A DNA stretch of 64,000 nucleotides from Anas platyrhynchos (Eukaryota > Chordata > Aves > Anseriformes > Anatidae), in contig NC_092601.1 of assembly GCF_047663525.1 (NCBI RefSeq), forward strand, positions 16,887,501 through 16,951,500. The letters are read 5' to 3'. The position numbers and the translations under genes were made by a program. Positions within the stretch are counted from its first letter, which is position 1; each line of letters opens with the position of its first letter. Under the pieces are notes generated by a model. The model was given only the letters and a program-made list of their open reading frames with translations, was not told where the DNA came from and searched no databases. This document shows, piece by piece, positions 42,701 to 57,093 of this stretch.

Positions 42701-45700
42701 CTGGCACAGATAGAGGAATTTGAGGACGCCTTCCCAGCTACCAGTGTCTTCTTTCTTTTCTTCTTTTTTTTTTTTTGGGTTGTGAGATCATGGCACGGAT
42801 GCCCGAAGGACCACCCAGTTAGAAAACGGTGCTGCAGACTTTCCCACCGCCTCCTCCTGCCCTGGCCCGTGGTGCCCCGGCAGCGAATTTGGTTATTTCC
42901 ATTTTCCTTTTGGACCTTATCCCTTTCCTCCCGTCCTAAATAGCCCCGAGGCTTTCAACTGGTGGCCTTGGGTGCAGCGGGTGAATCCCCACTGCCGGCC
43001 ACCTCGCCCCGAGCATCGTTCCTGTAGCTGAGCCCTTTGCCCCGGCGCCCCGAGCTTTGCTCTGGGGCGTTGCATTGCCCTTAGGGCCACGGAGGATTAG
43101 GGCTCGCGTCCAGCCACGGCTGAAGCAGGAGGCTGGGGTGCTGCCTGTGGGATGTGCCGACCCTACAGCAGCTCTGCTTCGTGCCACGCAGCACCGCCGG
43201 CCTTAAAGAGAGTGGGAAACCAAAGGGGTTTTGGGGTGGTTTGCCCTGATGGGGTTGGGTTGGGGTCATATCCTGGTGCTGTAGGGGCAGCAGAGGTGAG
43301 GGGTTGTGTCCAGGGCGTGCTCTTGCCTCCCCCTCCTGCTCCTTGGGGGAGGAGAACCCCCCTCTTTCCTGGAAAGCAGCCCCCGCGCTTGCATTGCCGG
43401 CTGCTTGTATCATGCTGCAAAAATCCGCCGTTAATCGACTAATTATTAGGGCCAAACAGGGGGGAGATTCTCTGCAAATGTCAAACCCGCCTCCCCCGGC
43501 CGCTGCAGCAAGCAGGAATTCGGGACCGGGGGGACGCTCCCCGGTGTCCCTGGGTGGCTGCCCCTCGTGGGCCACATCCCGGCCTTGGGGAGCACTGTGC
43601 AAGCTGGGGAGGACTTGGGAAGGATATAGGGTTGGGTTTAGGGCCGGCTTTGGGTGCTCTTGACCCCGTTTGTTGCCCTGGGGATGGACACGGCGGTGCC
43701 CAGCGCTGCTTGCGGCCCCTTCGCATGCTTCTGTGCTGCTGCGTGGCGCCGCACCTTATCTGCTCCGGCACCCGAGGAAGCGATAAATCCCCTCGCCGGC
43801 ACTCTGGAGAGATGTTGTGGCTTCTCCAGGGCGCCGGGGGGGCTCCGTCGTGGGTGGGAGGTGGCTCCGAGCCTGCTCGCTGCGGGCACGCTGCGCTCTG
43901 GGAGCGGGATCGGGGCTCGCAGGACCCTTGCCTTCTCTCCTCTGCTCCTGTTTCGCTGCCCCTTGATAAATTATCCGTGCAAACTGCAACCAGCCTCCCC
44001 AAAATCTTGCTTCGACTGGGGTCAGGGCTCAGGGGTTGGCACGAAGGCTGAATTTGGCCTTTCCCTTCCTGCTCCTCCGGTCGGTCCTGCTGCCCACGCA
44101 GCTCTCTGCCCGGGCAGCGCCCGGCTTTGGGGTTAGCTCTGGGCAGCCCGGCCTGGTTTGGCCTCGTCCCGCATGGGTGGTTAAAGCCTGGCCCCGCTGA
44201 TTTGCAGCTTCGGCCACGGGCAGGCTGTGCAGATGGGTTTTTTGTGGCAGAGGTGGCCACAGCGTGCTGGCCCTGCTCACCTGGGGCACGGCGAGCGTCG
44301 GGGTTTGGCCCCACGTCCCCTGCACGTCGCCAAGTGGCAAGTGGCAGAGGGGAAATACTGCAGGAACGAGGGAACCCAGATGTGAGCAGCTCCACTGCCG
44401 GGGCCGGGCTGCACCTTCCTGGCCCTCGGGGTGGTTGTTGGAGTGTGGATTGGGGTTGGAGCGTGGATTGGGGGCACTGCCGGAGAGCGCTCGTGGGCTG
44501 GGGTCGCTGGCTGGGTGCTGCAGGGCTCCGCGGGCTGTGCTGGGAGCACGCCGAGCATGAAACGATCGCTGCCTGTTCCTAGAAGCTGTGCTCGGGAAGC
44601 CTGCTTGGTTTGCTGACCCCGTTCCCACCCCGAACACCTTCCCCATTCCTGCAGGGTGACGGCCGCCCCAGTGACGCTCTCCGGTGCTCAGAGGTGCGCA
44701 GAACCGAGAGCGGGGCTGAAACCGCCCGGATTTCCTCTTTCGAGGTTGCAGGCACGGTGCTGGCGGTGATATTTTCCTAGGACTTTGCCAAAAAAACACG
44801 TCCCTGGTTCAGGAGGTGGCACGCAGGGGGTGCTGACCCTGGGAGCTGCGACCCAGAGGTGCACGGGGAGCAGCAGGGGGGTTCCCCTTTGCTGAATATT
44901 GGGGCTAAGCCCCAAAAGCTGGCAGGATGTGAGTTACCGTGAGCTCAAACACAGCCAGGGCCAGGCTGGGGCTGTTATTTTCTCGCAGAGCTGCTCAAAA
45001 CCACGGGGCTGACCCCCAAGTGCAGGGCTCCGGGTGCTGAGCGTCGCGGGCAGAGGTTACAGCTCTCCAGCAAAGGTCCTTTTTTTATTATTATTATTAT
45101 TTTTATTTTTTTTTTATTTTCCCCTTCCCACTCGGTTGCCAAGCCTGAACAAAACAAGCCCTGCCTCCACCCGAGACAGGCTGATTACGTCTGCCGACAG
45201 CCTAAACAGATTATCCCTCCCGCCACGCGCTCGGAGCCAGGAGGCTTCTCCCGGCGATGGGTTCGGGTTTCCCTCGATGCACCCCAGGGTGGGATGGGAC
45301 CGGCTCCCAGGACCCCATCCCCACCCTGCCCGGTGTCCCCACAACCCTGATGGGCACCCGGGTGCTTTGCCATGGGGCTGGCCACAAAGGGAGGCTTGAT
45401 TTTCGGTCCCCAGCTCACGGGGTTGCTTCTTCCTCCTGGAAGGTGGCTCCTGGCGTTTGGAGGAGATGATTTTTTGGGGGAAATTGTGTGGTTTTATGGG
45501 CTGAGGCTCACAGCACGCGTGCACGGGGCAGGGAGGAGCGAAGGCACCATTGCAGGCACAAATCCAGCCAAACGGGCGTGCTGGTTGGTGTCACAGCCCC
45601 CCTCCGGCCCCGTAACCCCCTGCTCCACGTGCTGGCCCGCTCCAACAACCCCTCCTGCCCGTTGGAAGCGGGTCACCTCGCCTCCTCCACCCCATTGCTG

Positions 45701-48700
45701 GGGGTCCCTGCGTCACCCCGCTCTTTGAGAGGCTCCGAGCAGCTCCCCGCGCCCATCAAACCCAAGCCCAGGCTGCTGGGAGCTGTGCCGGCGGGGCGAG
45801 AGGGGCGCCTGGGCAGCGTCAGCTTGACAGCCTGGTGTAAACCGAGCTGGGGCCGCTTCCTTCTCCGCTTCCTCGCGCTCCTCCTCTGGCCCGGCGCACC
45901 TCTGGGTGCGACCCATGGATGGACAGACGGATGGACGGATGGTGACACCTGAGAGGAGGTGAGGGGGGCACTAGAAGCTCCGTCCCTACCTGGGCACCTT
46001 GCCCAGGATCAGAGGAACCTGGGTGTTCCCCGGAGGTGCCACCAGGAGCTGCGCAGGGACAGCACCACGGGGGTGCTGCGGGGCTCCGACCTGGCCATGC
46101 ACCCATCCCGGTGGTGCCCTTACACACACACACATCGCTTCTTTTCCAGGCTGCACGTTCCTCTCCAGGGCAGCTTCGGCACCTCCCGTGCCGGGTGGCG
46201 GCGGGCGTTCGGCTTCGTCACCGCGAGCCGTGCCGGAGGAACCGGCTCTCCTCTTCCTGCCCCACCCCGGGAGTGGATGCGCCGTGGTGCCGTCAGCGCC
46301 TGCCCTCTGCTCGGCTCCGTGCTGCGGCTCGCCGACCCGCTGGGTGCTGCTTTTTGGGGAGAGCAAACCCCCCCGGCACCCTGCGAGGCTGCTGCCTGCG
46401 GTAAAGCAGCCAGGAGCTCCCCATCCGACAGCCCTCCAGATCCAGGGGGGCATCCCGGGAATCCCAGCCTCCCTCTTCCATCTCTCGGCGCGAGGTCGGA
46501 CGGATCAGCTTGGCCGGGAGAAGTTCTTGCTGCGAGTCGTGCTCGGTGCTGGGCGTTGTTTCCTCCTTTTCCTGAGCTCCGGAGGAAGCCGGAGGCTCCT
46601 GGCACGGCACCGCTCCCACGGCGGCATCGAGCAGGTTTATTCCAAGCCTCGCTCCGGCAGGGCAGGCTCCATGCAGGTGCGATGGGTTTATTTCAGGCTT
46701 TCTCTACTCGTTTCGGTCATCTCCTTTTCATTTAGGCTCATCCCTCTCTGGGCATTGCCTTTTAGCAGTGGCTTGTGTTGGTTTGGCTTTAAAAAGCGCT
46801 GCCGAGCGCTCATCTGCGGGGAGACGGAACCGGGCTGCCCACGCCGGCTGCCTCTAATTCGTACCTTTCAGCTATTTTGGTTTCAATATCCGCAATTGGA
46901 CGCTTCTGCTGGAATAAGTATAGTCCTCGGGTGCTTTTTTATCACGCCGGTAAAGAAACGACCGCGCTCTGCGTTAAGGTCGTGTATTTCAGGTGCTGGG
47001 CGCTTTGTACGCAGCCGGCTGAGCCAAAATTGGAGTGTTTTAAGGCAAAAATGATGCCTGCTGAGGGGCAGGTAGGGCAGGGCGGCAGGCCTGGGTGGAG
47101 GCTGCTTGCTGCTGGCCCTGGTGGCGGTGGTTTAGGATTGCTTCATCCCCGGTGTCAGGCGTGGGCGTGCTGGGGGTTCTGTGCCGTGTACGGGGTCTGG
47201 TACGGGGGTTTGTGCACGGGGCTGAGTTTTTTGGGGTTTGGCTGTGCCCAGGGGCATGGAGAGAAAGGTTGGGGCGAGGAGGAGGGCTGTGCCCTGGTGG
47301 TTTGGCTCCTGGTGGCATCGCCACCTCGGGTTCCTTGGCGTGGTGGCGCTGGGCGTCGGGGACACCGCGTCCTGCCTCCGCTGTCATCCTCTTCCTCGTT
47401 CCCGACAGCGAAGGGCGCACGTGAAACCTCCCAAACCACCGGGGCTTGGCTCAGGGGCTCACCTCGGGTGCTTTCCGTGTAATTTGGAGACCCCTCACCC
47501 GTGCGCCCCGTTTCCACAAGAGTGGGGTCGCCTGGATTAATGTGGGATTTCACAATTCTGCTTCTCCCCGGGAGCGCAAGAGGCGTTGAGGAAAAGCCAC
47601 TGCAAGCCCGGGCCGCGTGGGCGGACGCAGCCACAGCCCGGCACGCCGGGGAGCGGCCGTGACAGTCCCAGAGCCCCCGCTCCAAAGTCCTGGCGTGGGC
47701 ACGGGCTCGGTGGCGTCACCGGCACCCCGGGGTGGGGACGCGCCGGGGGAGCGCCACACGGGGCTGGGGACCATGGGGACCGCGGGCGAGCAGGGCTCCG
47801 GCACCCAGGTGAGCAGGACGGGGGGCACTGGGGGTCCCCAGACCCCATTAGGGCTGGGGGTGGCGGTGCCATCGGGTGCTGCCCTGCACCAGCAAAGCCC
47901 CCCCTGGATTTTGGGGCCGCGGGACGGAGCAGGGAGCCTCTGCCAAAATTTGGACCCCCTCAAAAAGAGAGGGGGGAGGTGGCTCTGCTCAAACCGTGTT
48001 TTCCCAGCTGTCGGGAGAGCAGCACCTAAAGCCCATACGTCCCGCGGCGGAGGGGGGTGAGAGATTTTTGTTATTCCTTCCCGCTTTATAAACAGTAAAA
48101 CGACTCCTCCGGTTCGCTTCCAGTTTGCTTACTCAGTGCTTCATGCGTTTGACAGTTTTTGGTGCATAGGCAGTTTTCTTCTATTGTTTGCAGGGATTTT
48201 TCCAGAGGGGAAACTTTTCTTTCTTTTCTTTTTTTTTTTTTTTTAACATTACAAAACCACAGAAACTGGCAGGAGGAATCTAGGGGAGGTACGGAATTGG
48301 AAACAGTCTTAAGATTTCATGAGTAAAAAAAAAAAAGATTAACCAAACATTTCGAGGGGTGCTGGGAACACAAATTCCCTCTGCTTTGTGGATGGCCATG
48401 GACAGCCCATGGTGGAAAGCAGCATCCTCGGAGCCGGGGGGGGGGCTCCTGAAACTGGACCTGCCCCGGGTTTCCTCCCTCCTGGCCTCTCCCCGGAGCC
48501 GGTGTGGCAATGCCGGGCTGCTCTTGCGCTAGGAATTGGCCCCAGCCCTTGCCAGGAATGGGGCTGGCTCAGGTCCCGGAGGAGGAGCGGTGCCCACGGG
48601 ACGCTGCGGGGGCTGCCGTGCCCCCTCCCCGTGCCCGGTGCCCGTCCCCATCTCACCATCCCGTTGATCCGGGGGGGAACCACGGGCGCAGCATCCACAC

Positions 48701-51700
48701 CAGCTCACGGATGGCTCCTCACCAAAACCACTGGTGGAAAGAGCCCTTTTTTTCCCCCCCCAGCTGATAAATGGCAGTGCTGTGCTGCATTTCTTTCCGG
48801 GTATTCTTTCCCTTTCTGCCTGTGGCTGAGCGAGCTGTGTTTTCCCCCCCCCCAGGCTCTGACCTTCCTGCCCGCTCGGCTGTCGGCCGGGTGGGGGGGG
48901 GGGGGCGTGCCGGGTCTGGCCGCGTGCTGGATCGCCGCCAGCACTGCTTGGTTTTTCCTCTGTTAATTAATAAAAGGAAAAGGGTGAGCTCTCCCTCGGA
49001 GCACGTGTGGGTTTTTAATTTTTCTGTGGGACAGGGGCACGCTGCAGATGGCCAGGAGAGCTGCGGGTGAGGACGGGCTCTGTGGCACGGCACTCGGTGC
49101 TCTGTGGCCAGGTTGCTGGTTGTGGTGTGGATTTTTGTCTTTGCAAACCTGCATCTCGGTCTCACACACACCACGAGTTGCCATCGAGCCTCCAAAAAGT
49201 CATCCTGGGCTGACTTTGCCCGTGGTCAGGAGCTGGAGCTCGTGAAGCCACCTCCTCCCCGGCCACATCTCTACGCAGGCTCCTGCGCTCCCCTCCCACG
49301 TGCCCCCCGGTGCCGATGCCCCCTGTGCAGGCTCCAGCTGACGCTTCTCTGCTGTTTCTTTGCAGGCCAAACCCATTTATGGTGGCTGGCTGCTGCTGGC
49401 CCCCGAAGGAACGGACTTTGACAACCCCGTCCATCGCTCCCGGGTAAGCACAGCTCCACGGGGTGGGTGCGGGCAGCCCCGGGGGTGACGCAGGCTCCTG
49501 GGCCCCTCTGTCACGTGCCAAAAAGGCTCTTGGTGCTGCTAGCCATAATAAAACCTCTTCCCTGTGTTGGGTTTTGACCTCAGCCCGGGTTGTGTGCCAT
49601 TATTTGGAGTCACAGCTGGTGGCAGGCCTGTTTGTTGCACACCGTGGGGATGTGGGACTTTGTTTCCCCCCCTCCAGGAGCAGAGATCCTTGGCAGTTTT
49701 GCTTGTCCCCGAGCACCTTGGACTTTGCCCGACGGGCTGAGAAAAGCGAGATAAGAATTGCTGCACTGGGGCTATGAATCTGGGACCTTTCTTTTTTTTT
49801 TTTATTATTATTATTATTTATTATTTCAGCCTGCTCAACCAGTTTCTGCTCTGGGCTGAAAACAGCCTGGCACACGCACAAAAAGGCAGATTTCCAGCCA
49901 GATCAGCTCTCCAATCTGGTGTGCCGTGCGGCTGCACAAACAGCGAGGCCAGGGATGGGGCTGCTGGGGGCGTTTGGCACAGCACCCTGCCCGCCGCTGG
50001 TCATTTTTCTGCACAATTAACCCAGGTGGCTTGGGGTCAGCCCCAGTGAAGGGAGAGGAGTGGGGTTACCAGGTGGGGAAACTGCCCCAAAACATCCTCT
50101 TCTTGGGTGCCCACAGAGCCAGGCAGCAAATGCGCAGTGAGCGATGCGCTCTGGCATGAGCAGAGCTCCGCACCCCAAATGTGTTGTGTGGGACACCATG
50201 GGGCTGAGCACAAACCCTGCTGCAATTCGTCACCTTTCAGGGCCCATCCCTGCATCTCTGGGGGCTCCTCTCTGCTTTTTTGGCAGCTGCTTCTCTTTGC
50301 AGCCCTGTGCTCGGAGGCACCGGGGTGCGTGCCCCGCTGTCACGCGTTCCCTTGGCTCTGGGGGGGGGATTTCGGTGCCTTTTTTCCATCTCTGCGGGTG
50401 GGAATAACCCTCCTTTCTGCCTTCTCTTGCAGAAATGGCAGCGCCGCTTCTTCATCCTCTACGAGCACGGGCTGCTGCGCTATGCCCTCGACGAGATGGT
50501 GAGTGCTGCCCCGCAAACCCGGGGGCATTGCTGGTGGCGGTGGCGCTCCCGGTGCGTGGCACGGGGACATCCCTGTCATCCCCTGGAGCTTTGTGGCCAA
50601 GCCCAGGCATTGAAGGGCGCTGGGGAAAACTTGGTTTTGGTGTAAACCAGTAGTGGGAGCGTGCTGCTGGCAGATCTGGTGCAGGTGGGGGGTCATCTGG
50701 CTCACCATGCTGTCCCCAGGGTGCTCCACGCCTCCGTCCCGTCCCATTCCTCGGTGCTCGCTGAGGTTTGGTGGCAGAGAATCACCTCGGCTGTGTCTGG
50801 GAAGGAGACAGCGATGCCCGTGGAAAGTAGGTCAGCTAGAACACCTTCCCTGGGAGCAGCATCCCTGCAAAAAGAGAGGTTGGGGAAGGAAGGAAAGAAG
50901 GAAGGAGAGAAATTCTCCCATCTGTTGCAAGCCCCCAGCGGGATCAGCCCTGCCGTGCCCACCATGGGCACCGTGGGGCACGGATGGTGCGTGGAGCAGA
51001 GTGAGAGCCCTGCTCGTGTGTGTTTGTTTGTTTGTAGTGTTTGCTGGGGTCGCTCCAAGTCCCGTGAATAATTTAAATGCCTCGGATGGGAGGCGTGGAG
51101 GCTCTCGGTAGGGTTTGAGCGTTGCAGCAACCTGGCCGCACGCTGGGCCGGTGTTTCGGGTCGTGCTACCAAAGAAAGGCAGCGTGCAGCTGGCTGCTGT
51201 GGGGCAATGCCCTGATAACGAGGAGGAGGCGTGGAAGGGTGTTGGGAAATGTCATGTTTATGTTTTTTTTGTTTTGTTTTTTTTTTTGCTGCTTTGCATC
51301 CCAGGGAGGGTGACCTGCCCCAGGCACCGCTGCGTTGGGGCAGGAGCAGGCAGGCAGCACCCCAGCCCCATGCCTTGTCCTTGTGTCCCCATACCCAGGG
51401 GGCACGCAGAGGTCTGGGGGAGCATCCTGCAGTTCTCTGACACCCCTTGGGCTGGCTGGGAAGGGAAAAAGTGGAAAAAACAACAAAAATAGAGCACGAG
51501 AGGAGCTTCACCTCTCCATACAGAGATGCTCTCCTGCATCAGCCTGTGGCACGGTGCCGCTGCAGCCCACCGGGGCTCCCCACCTCCTCCACCACCAAGG
51601 AGGAGCAAAACGGGGCCGGGGCTTTGCACAGGATAATTCTGGCTTTTTGCACAGGGAGGGATCTGCCTTGCAGCCCTGTCACAGGGGCGATTTACTGGTG

Positions 51701-54700
51701 TGCTCCCCGGGGGTGCCCCTGGAAGCGGGGTGGGGGTCCCACGGAGGGGACAGCCGCCGCGGCGCACCAGGAGCCGGGCGGCAGCTGGCCGGAGACCTCC
51801 CAGGCAGCCGGGTGAGCGGATGGAATTGCTCTGCCCTGAACCTGTTAGACATTAATTTTTGCGGCTTTGGCAATTTCTGCTCTTATTAAAAGGCGGGGAG
51901 GAGGGGAGGAAGGCGTGGGATCGGGAGGGGAGCCCACGGGCTGGCGGCAGCGGCGGAGACGCCGGGCTGAGGTACCCACGGGCAGCCCCGGCCTCTTCTT
52001 CTTCCTCCCCCAGCCCCGAGCGGTGTGTTCATCAGCAAAGGGCACATCTGTTTGCAAGCTGGGGTCAGCAGCTAATGAGCTGCTGCCCTGAAAGCGGGCT
52101 GGGAGGGGACCAAGGGCCGTAGTTGGCAGCGGGGCCGGAGCCAGGCCTCCGGGCACGGCGCTGCAGCGGTTCTCACGGCTCGCTGCCGGGCCGGTGGAAA
52201 ACTCTGGGCACAGTCCAAGCGGCCGCAGCCTCCTCCTTGCCCCAGGAGCCCGAAATTCTGCCCGAATCCCATCGGTGGGACGGGGCGTGCGGGCGGGGAA
52301 GGCACCGAGTTTGGAAGCGGAGAGGTCTCCGGAGGAGCCTGGTTTGGCACCGCATTCCTTGGCTGAGCCGCTGGCCGGGCTGTTGGCTTTTTTTTTTAAT
52401 TTATTTATTTTTTCCTTTTTTTTTTTTTTTTTTCCTTTTTTCCCTTTCCTTTTACAGTTGGAAGCCACGCGCTGCTCTGTGCTGGTTTTATGACTGAGTG
52501 GTTGTAAGGCACCTGCAAAAAGCAGCCGGCCCCGAGCACCCCGCTCCCCACAGGGCTCCCTGGGACCCCCAAGTGGGGGGGGTGAAGCAGCGCGTGGCGT
52601 CCCTTTCCCCTCCACCCCAGCTCCCAGTGAGCAGGGAGCGTGCCAGCGGGGCTGTTCCCAGCTCTGCTGAGCCCTGGGTAAGCCGAGCCTGCTCAGACGT
52701 GCACAAATTCCTCGCTCCCAAACAAATGGCAGCAGATACGGAGGCCGCCCACCCCTCCTGCTGCCCTCCCTGCAGCTGCTGGGGGGCTCAGCCACCCGAT
52801 TGCTCGGGGGTCCCGTGCCCGTGCTGAGCCACCAGTGTCACCCCTCGGCTTCCTGGTCCCGTTCTGTAGAGCTCCGTGTGGGATGGGTGCTGTAGAGGGG
52901 CTGATATTTCCCCCCCCAGCAGCTGGTGGGTGATGAACCCACTCCTGTGTTGATTTTGGGGAAGGGAGAGGAGCACAGCAGTGCCACGAGCCGTCCCATC
53001 CTTCTTGCTCCCAGGAGATGCATTCCCCAATTTCCCCATTGTTAGATATTTCCCCATGGTTGGTTTGAGGCTTAGGCCTGGTTTAAAAAAAAAAAATAAT
53101 AAAAAAATAAGCTAAGCCAGATGCATCCAGAGACTTGTTTTGGAGGTGGAACAGTCGCCCAGGAGGAGCTTAGACCTTTGGTGCTTTATCCTCTCCGGTT
53201 TCAGATATCCCAACGCCCTCAGCCCGCGGGGGAGCAGCCAGCTGGGAGGCATTGCCCTGCTGCTCGGGGACGAGGGGGGACCCGTGCCGGGATGGGGAGC
53301 GAATCCTCTCCCTGCAGCCCCATCCCAGCACGATTCTTCCAGCGGGGAGATGCCACTTTGTGCTGTGCAAGGGCTCAGCCCTCCTGGTAAAACACCCCAT
53401 GGGCTCTGCGCTGCTGCTTGCAGCAGGAGAGCAGCTCAGCACCGTGATGCTGGGGTGATTTGGGGAAGTTTTGGCTGAAGCAAGGGAGCTGCCACAAAAA
53501 CAGCGCCGGGGTAGGGGGACGGAGCCGGAGAGCGGACGGCATCCGGGCTGCGGGGTGGTGGCGAGCGCAGGGAGATCGTGGAGAGGTCGCCTCCTTTTGT
53601 TGTGCTTGCTGCTGCCTATAATTAGCTGCCGAGGTTATAAATAGAGCCCTGCTGCATGGGAACGCCGCGGATGCTGTGGATGGGGTTTGTGGGGACCGGG
53701 AGCGCTCTCCTTTCCCCCCACCTGCCTGGGGACGGATCCTGCCCCATGGCTTTGGGTCAGAGGAAAAGGCCTGCACGGCCACGGGGCTGCATCCCGGGCT
53801 CTTAACGCAGGAAATTGGCCTGTTTATGGTGGTGTGAGCCTAAATAGGATGGAGCCTATGTCTCCGCTCCAGCCTGGGGTGGGCTGGGTGGTGGGGAAGG
53901 AGATGGGAGTGGGGAGGGGGCGGTCAGGAGAGTGCCGGCACCGCCGGGTGGGTGCGTAAATGGAAGGAGAGGGGCCAGCTTGGAAGCAGGAGGTCTGGCA
54001 CCACGCAGAGGGCTGCTGGGGTCACACCTGGAGCCCCACACGGCTCCCTGGCCCTTGAAGCCAGGATGGAGGGGCTGGGAATTGGTTAAAGGAGGAAAAA
54101 TAGCAGCTGGCGGGGGATCCGAGCGAGGGAGGGATGCGCACGTGTGGGTGCCGTGGTGCGGAGCCGCGTGTGGTTATTATTTCCCAGTCGACCCCCCTCC
54201 AAATTCCTCGTCCTTCAGCAGAAAGGGGCAGATTTGAAGATTGTCACCCTCAGCAGATCTGCGCCGTGCTAATTCTCCTCGTGGCTCCCTCCTTTGTCAT
54301 CTGCATTGTTGCAAGAAGCCAAGAATCTGCGTGTGTGTGTGTGTGTTTTTCTTCTCCCCTCCTCTTTAGATCAAAGCAGTTTACTTCAGTCTTGGCACGG
54401 GATGCAAATTCATTGGCAGGGATTAAAAACGAACCTTAAACATCCTGGCTTCTCCATCCTTCCTTTTTTTTTTTTTTTTTCCACCCGTTTCGCCATTTAA
54501 GCGTTTCCAAACCCTCCCTGCCCCCTCCGCAGGGGCAGCGCGAGGCTTGGCGAGCCCGCGCTTCCCTCGCGCACGCAGCTTTTTCTCTCCCCCCCCCCCC
54601 TGCAGCCACGGTTTTGCTGCCGTCTTCTGCTCGCCAGATCTTGGGAGACTTTCAGTTTCTGTTTAGCATAAAAAGCTCTTGGCTCCAAGCGGGAGCGAGG

Positions 54701-57061
54701 TTCAGATTTCAAGCAAGCTGGAACAAAAAAAGGGCTGGAGCGGAGCAGCTGCGAGCTGGGCAGCGGCGGTGGGAAGAGCAGGGAAAAGGAAGGCGTTTGC
54801 CGGGGAAGGAAGATGCTCGGCGGGGAGGCTTTGCACGGGATGCCGAGTGCTTGTGTAAGAGCTGAGGCAGTAGGAAGAGGGAAGCGTTGGGAAATAACCA
54901 GGGGAGCAGCGATCTGTGCTCCTCCAGGGCTGCAGGGAAGGAGCTCCCTGGTGCTGGGGTGTAAAGGAGAAAGGGAGAAAGCGCAGCCGTGCGTTGGCTC
55001 TGGGGGATGTGTCGAGATAATAAATGGTGGTGGTCCCCGACTGAGCTCAGGGGTCTTTGGAGAGCGTTGTGCTTCATTTCCAGGACTGCTTTTGGGGAAA
55101 AAAAAAACACTTGAACCCACCAGGAGCTCTGGGAACTCATTGCTTGGGGCATTGCTGAAGCTGAGCGATGGGACCGCTGCCAGAACCCCCGAAATTGGGG
55201 GGATTTCTGCAAGCTTTGGCAGTTGGAGCTGGCTGCTCCTGCTCACGTTTTCCCTGGTGTGAGTGGAGGAAGCTTCTCTCCGTGCCTGTGTCCTGGCCCT
55301 GCTCTTGGTGCCTGCAAAAGCCTCCTGGGAAGGGGTCCCAGAGTGAAAGGCCCTGGTGGGAGGTTTGGGGAGCAAACAGAAAGGACGAAACGTGGAGCTG
55401 GGAGAGCGAGATACAGCCAGTGGCCTCCTAATTAGCGAGCAGCTTTGATGGCCTGGCCCAGGTGCTTCCTTCCTGAAAACAATGCCGTGCTTATTGTCTT
55501 CTGCAGGGCTAGCTGCAGAGCTGGGAGTGCTCCCACACTGAGAAATGGGCCTGGGTGCAAGTGGCTCTTTTTTTCTTTTTTCTGCTTTTTTTTTTTTTTC
55601 TGCTTTTGCCACACGTGCAGGAGCGATGAGGGAAATGAGCTGGATTTTAAATCCCTTGTCCCTAATTTACTGGAGATGGAGCGATACAGGCGCTTGTCAT
55701 AGCTGGGGTCGTTTCTTCGTGACTCCTGGCAATTTGGGCTTCACCCCCGTGGCCTCCAGCCCGGCTGCGGGGATGTCAGGGCGATGGGGAGGTGACACAA
55801 CCCATGGCCGAGCACGCAGCCACCCAAACGTCACCCTCTGCGTGCCCTGGTGGCCTCGGACCTGGTTTTCCTCCGGGTCCCACCGCACTGAGCACATGGA
55901 GCAGAGCGTCTGACAAAGCGCAGCCCTCCAGCAGCAGGCGACAGATGGGAGCCCTGCTATTTACCGTGGGCAGTTGCTCCAGCTGCTGGTATTTAAAAAA
56001 AAAAAAAAAAAAAAAAACACACACAAAAAAACAGAGATTGCAATGGGAAACAAAGCAGGGAGCTCCTGGCTGTAGCAGGGAAAGCAGAAGGCTCGTTTGG
56101 GTGCATTACAGGGCTAACTAATTTGTAATTCAGCCTTGGTGGGGCCATTGCCTGAGGTCCTCGAGGACCACCGGGAGGCTGTGGGCTACGGGTTGGGTAA
56201 CACGGGGCACCCGTGGTGCTCTTGTGTAAAAGGAATCCTACGGGGGAACGGCGTCCTGGTGGCCGGCACGGCTCTGCTCCTGGCTCTGCTGGTGGCACCC
56301 ACTGGGATTCGGCGCTGCAAAACGCAGCGAGCCCTCGGGGACAGCTTGGGGTAGGGGGGGACGTTCATCGAGCGAGGCGAAGCCGCTCCGAAAATCAAAG
56401 CGAGTTCTCCCCCCTTTTTTTTTTTTCTTTTTCCTCCCCTCCTTTTCCAGAGCCATCCTGCAATCCCCGCTTGTTGACATGACATATGTGGGTTGGAGGG
56501 AGGCGGCGGCAGCTTCTGGCAGGGGAGGAAGGGTTTGGGGGGGGGCTCTGCAAGCCGAGATGCTGATTACCAGGGGCAGCAAATAGCTTGCAGCTGCCTC
56601 CGCTCAACACGCTCTTTGTGGCGCTTGCAGCCACCCTTTGGACACAGCTATTTTTAATTTCCCCCAGCACACACAAAGCAAAAAGGGGGGGGTGGGCGAT
56701 GCCGCTGGCGGCCCCCTTTCCTGCTCCCCTTCTTCCCAGATTCCTCCCGATCTCTGGAGAATTTTTGGGGGGGGGGGGCTGGAAGGGAAGGGGACGCCCC
56801 CAGCTCTGTTTGATTTGGGTTTGCCTCGGGAGCCGGCCTCGGTGTCCCCCCCCTGGCCCTGTGCCAGCGTGTGTGGGGAGCTGGGAAAATGCAGAAATAA
56901 ATAAATACACAATTAGGCCGGCGTCCAGGGGTGGGGGGGTGGATGGGGGGGAGCACTGCAAAAAGAGGCTCCGGCCAAATTTTGGAATGCCTGAGAAAGC
57001 GGCCGGAGCCTCGGGCGAGCTCGGGGGCTTCCCACCGCCGCTGCTCCTCGCGGTGGCCCCC

Positions 57062-57093
<32 letters not shown>

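Larger units (their letters stand above)
39772..49365 (+). other. MPRIP: MPRIP intron 1 (9.6 kb)
   Basis: Bounded by GTGGGG and TTTGCAG. GC-rich. It begins with a CCATGGG-rich degenerate stretch, holds a TTA-rich tract at 45,080-45,120, and contains the candidate alternative first exon at 47,773. No other gene seen. Confidence 0.85.

Noticed and set aside
54497..55612. 371-codon - strand frame in MPRIP intron 3
   Set aside because: Ser/Pro-rich with Lys runs from T homopolymers; no domain, start context or splice support.
55990..56040. Poly(A) tail of a processed pseudogene
   Set aside because: No degraded coding sequence recognised upstream and no target-site duplication seen; treated as a simple repeat.
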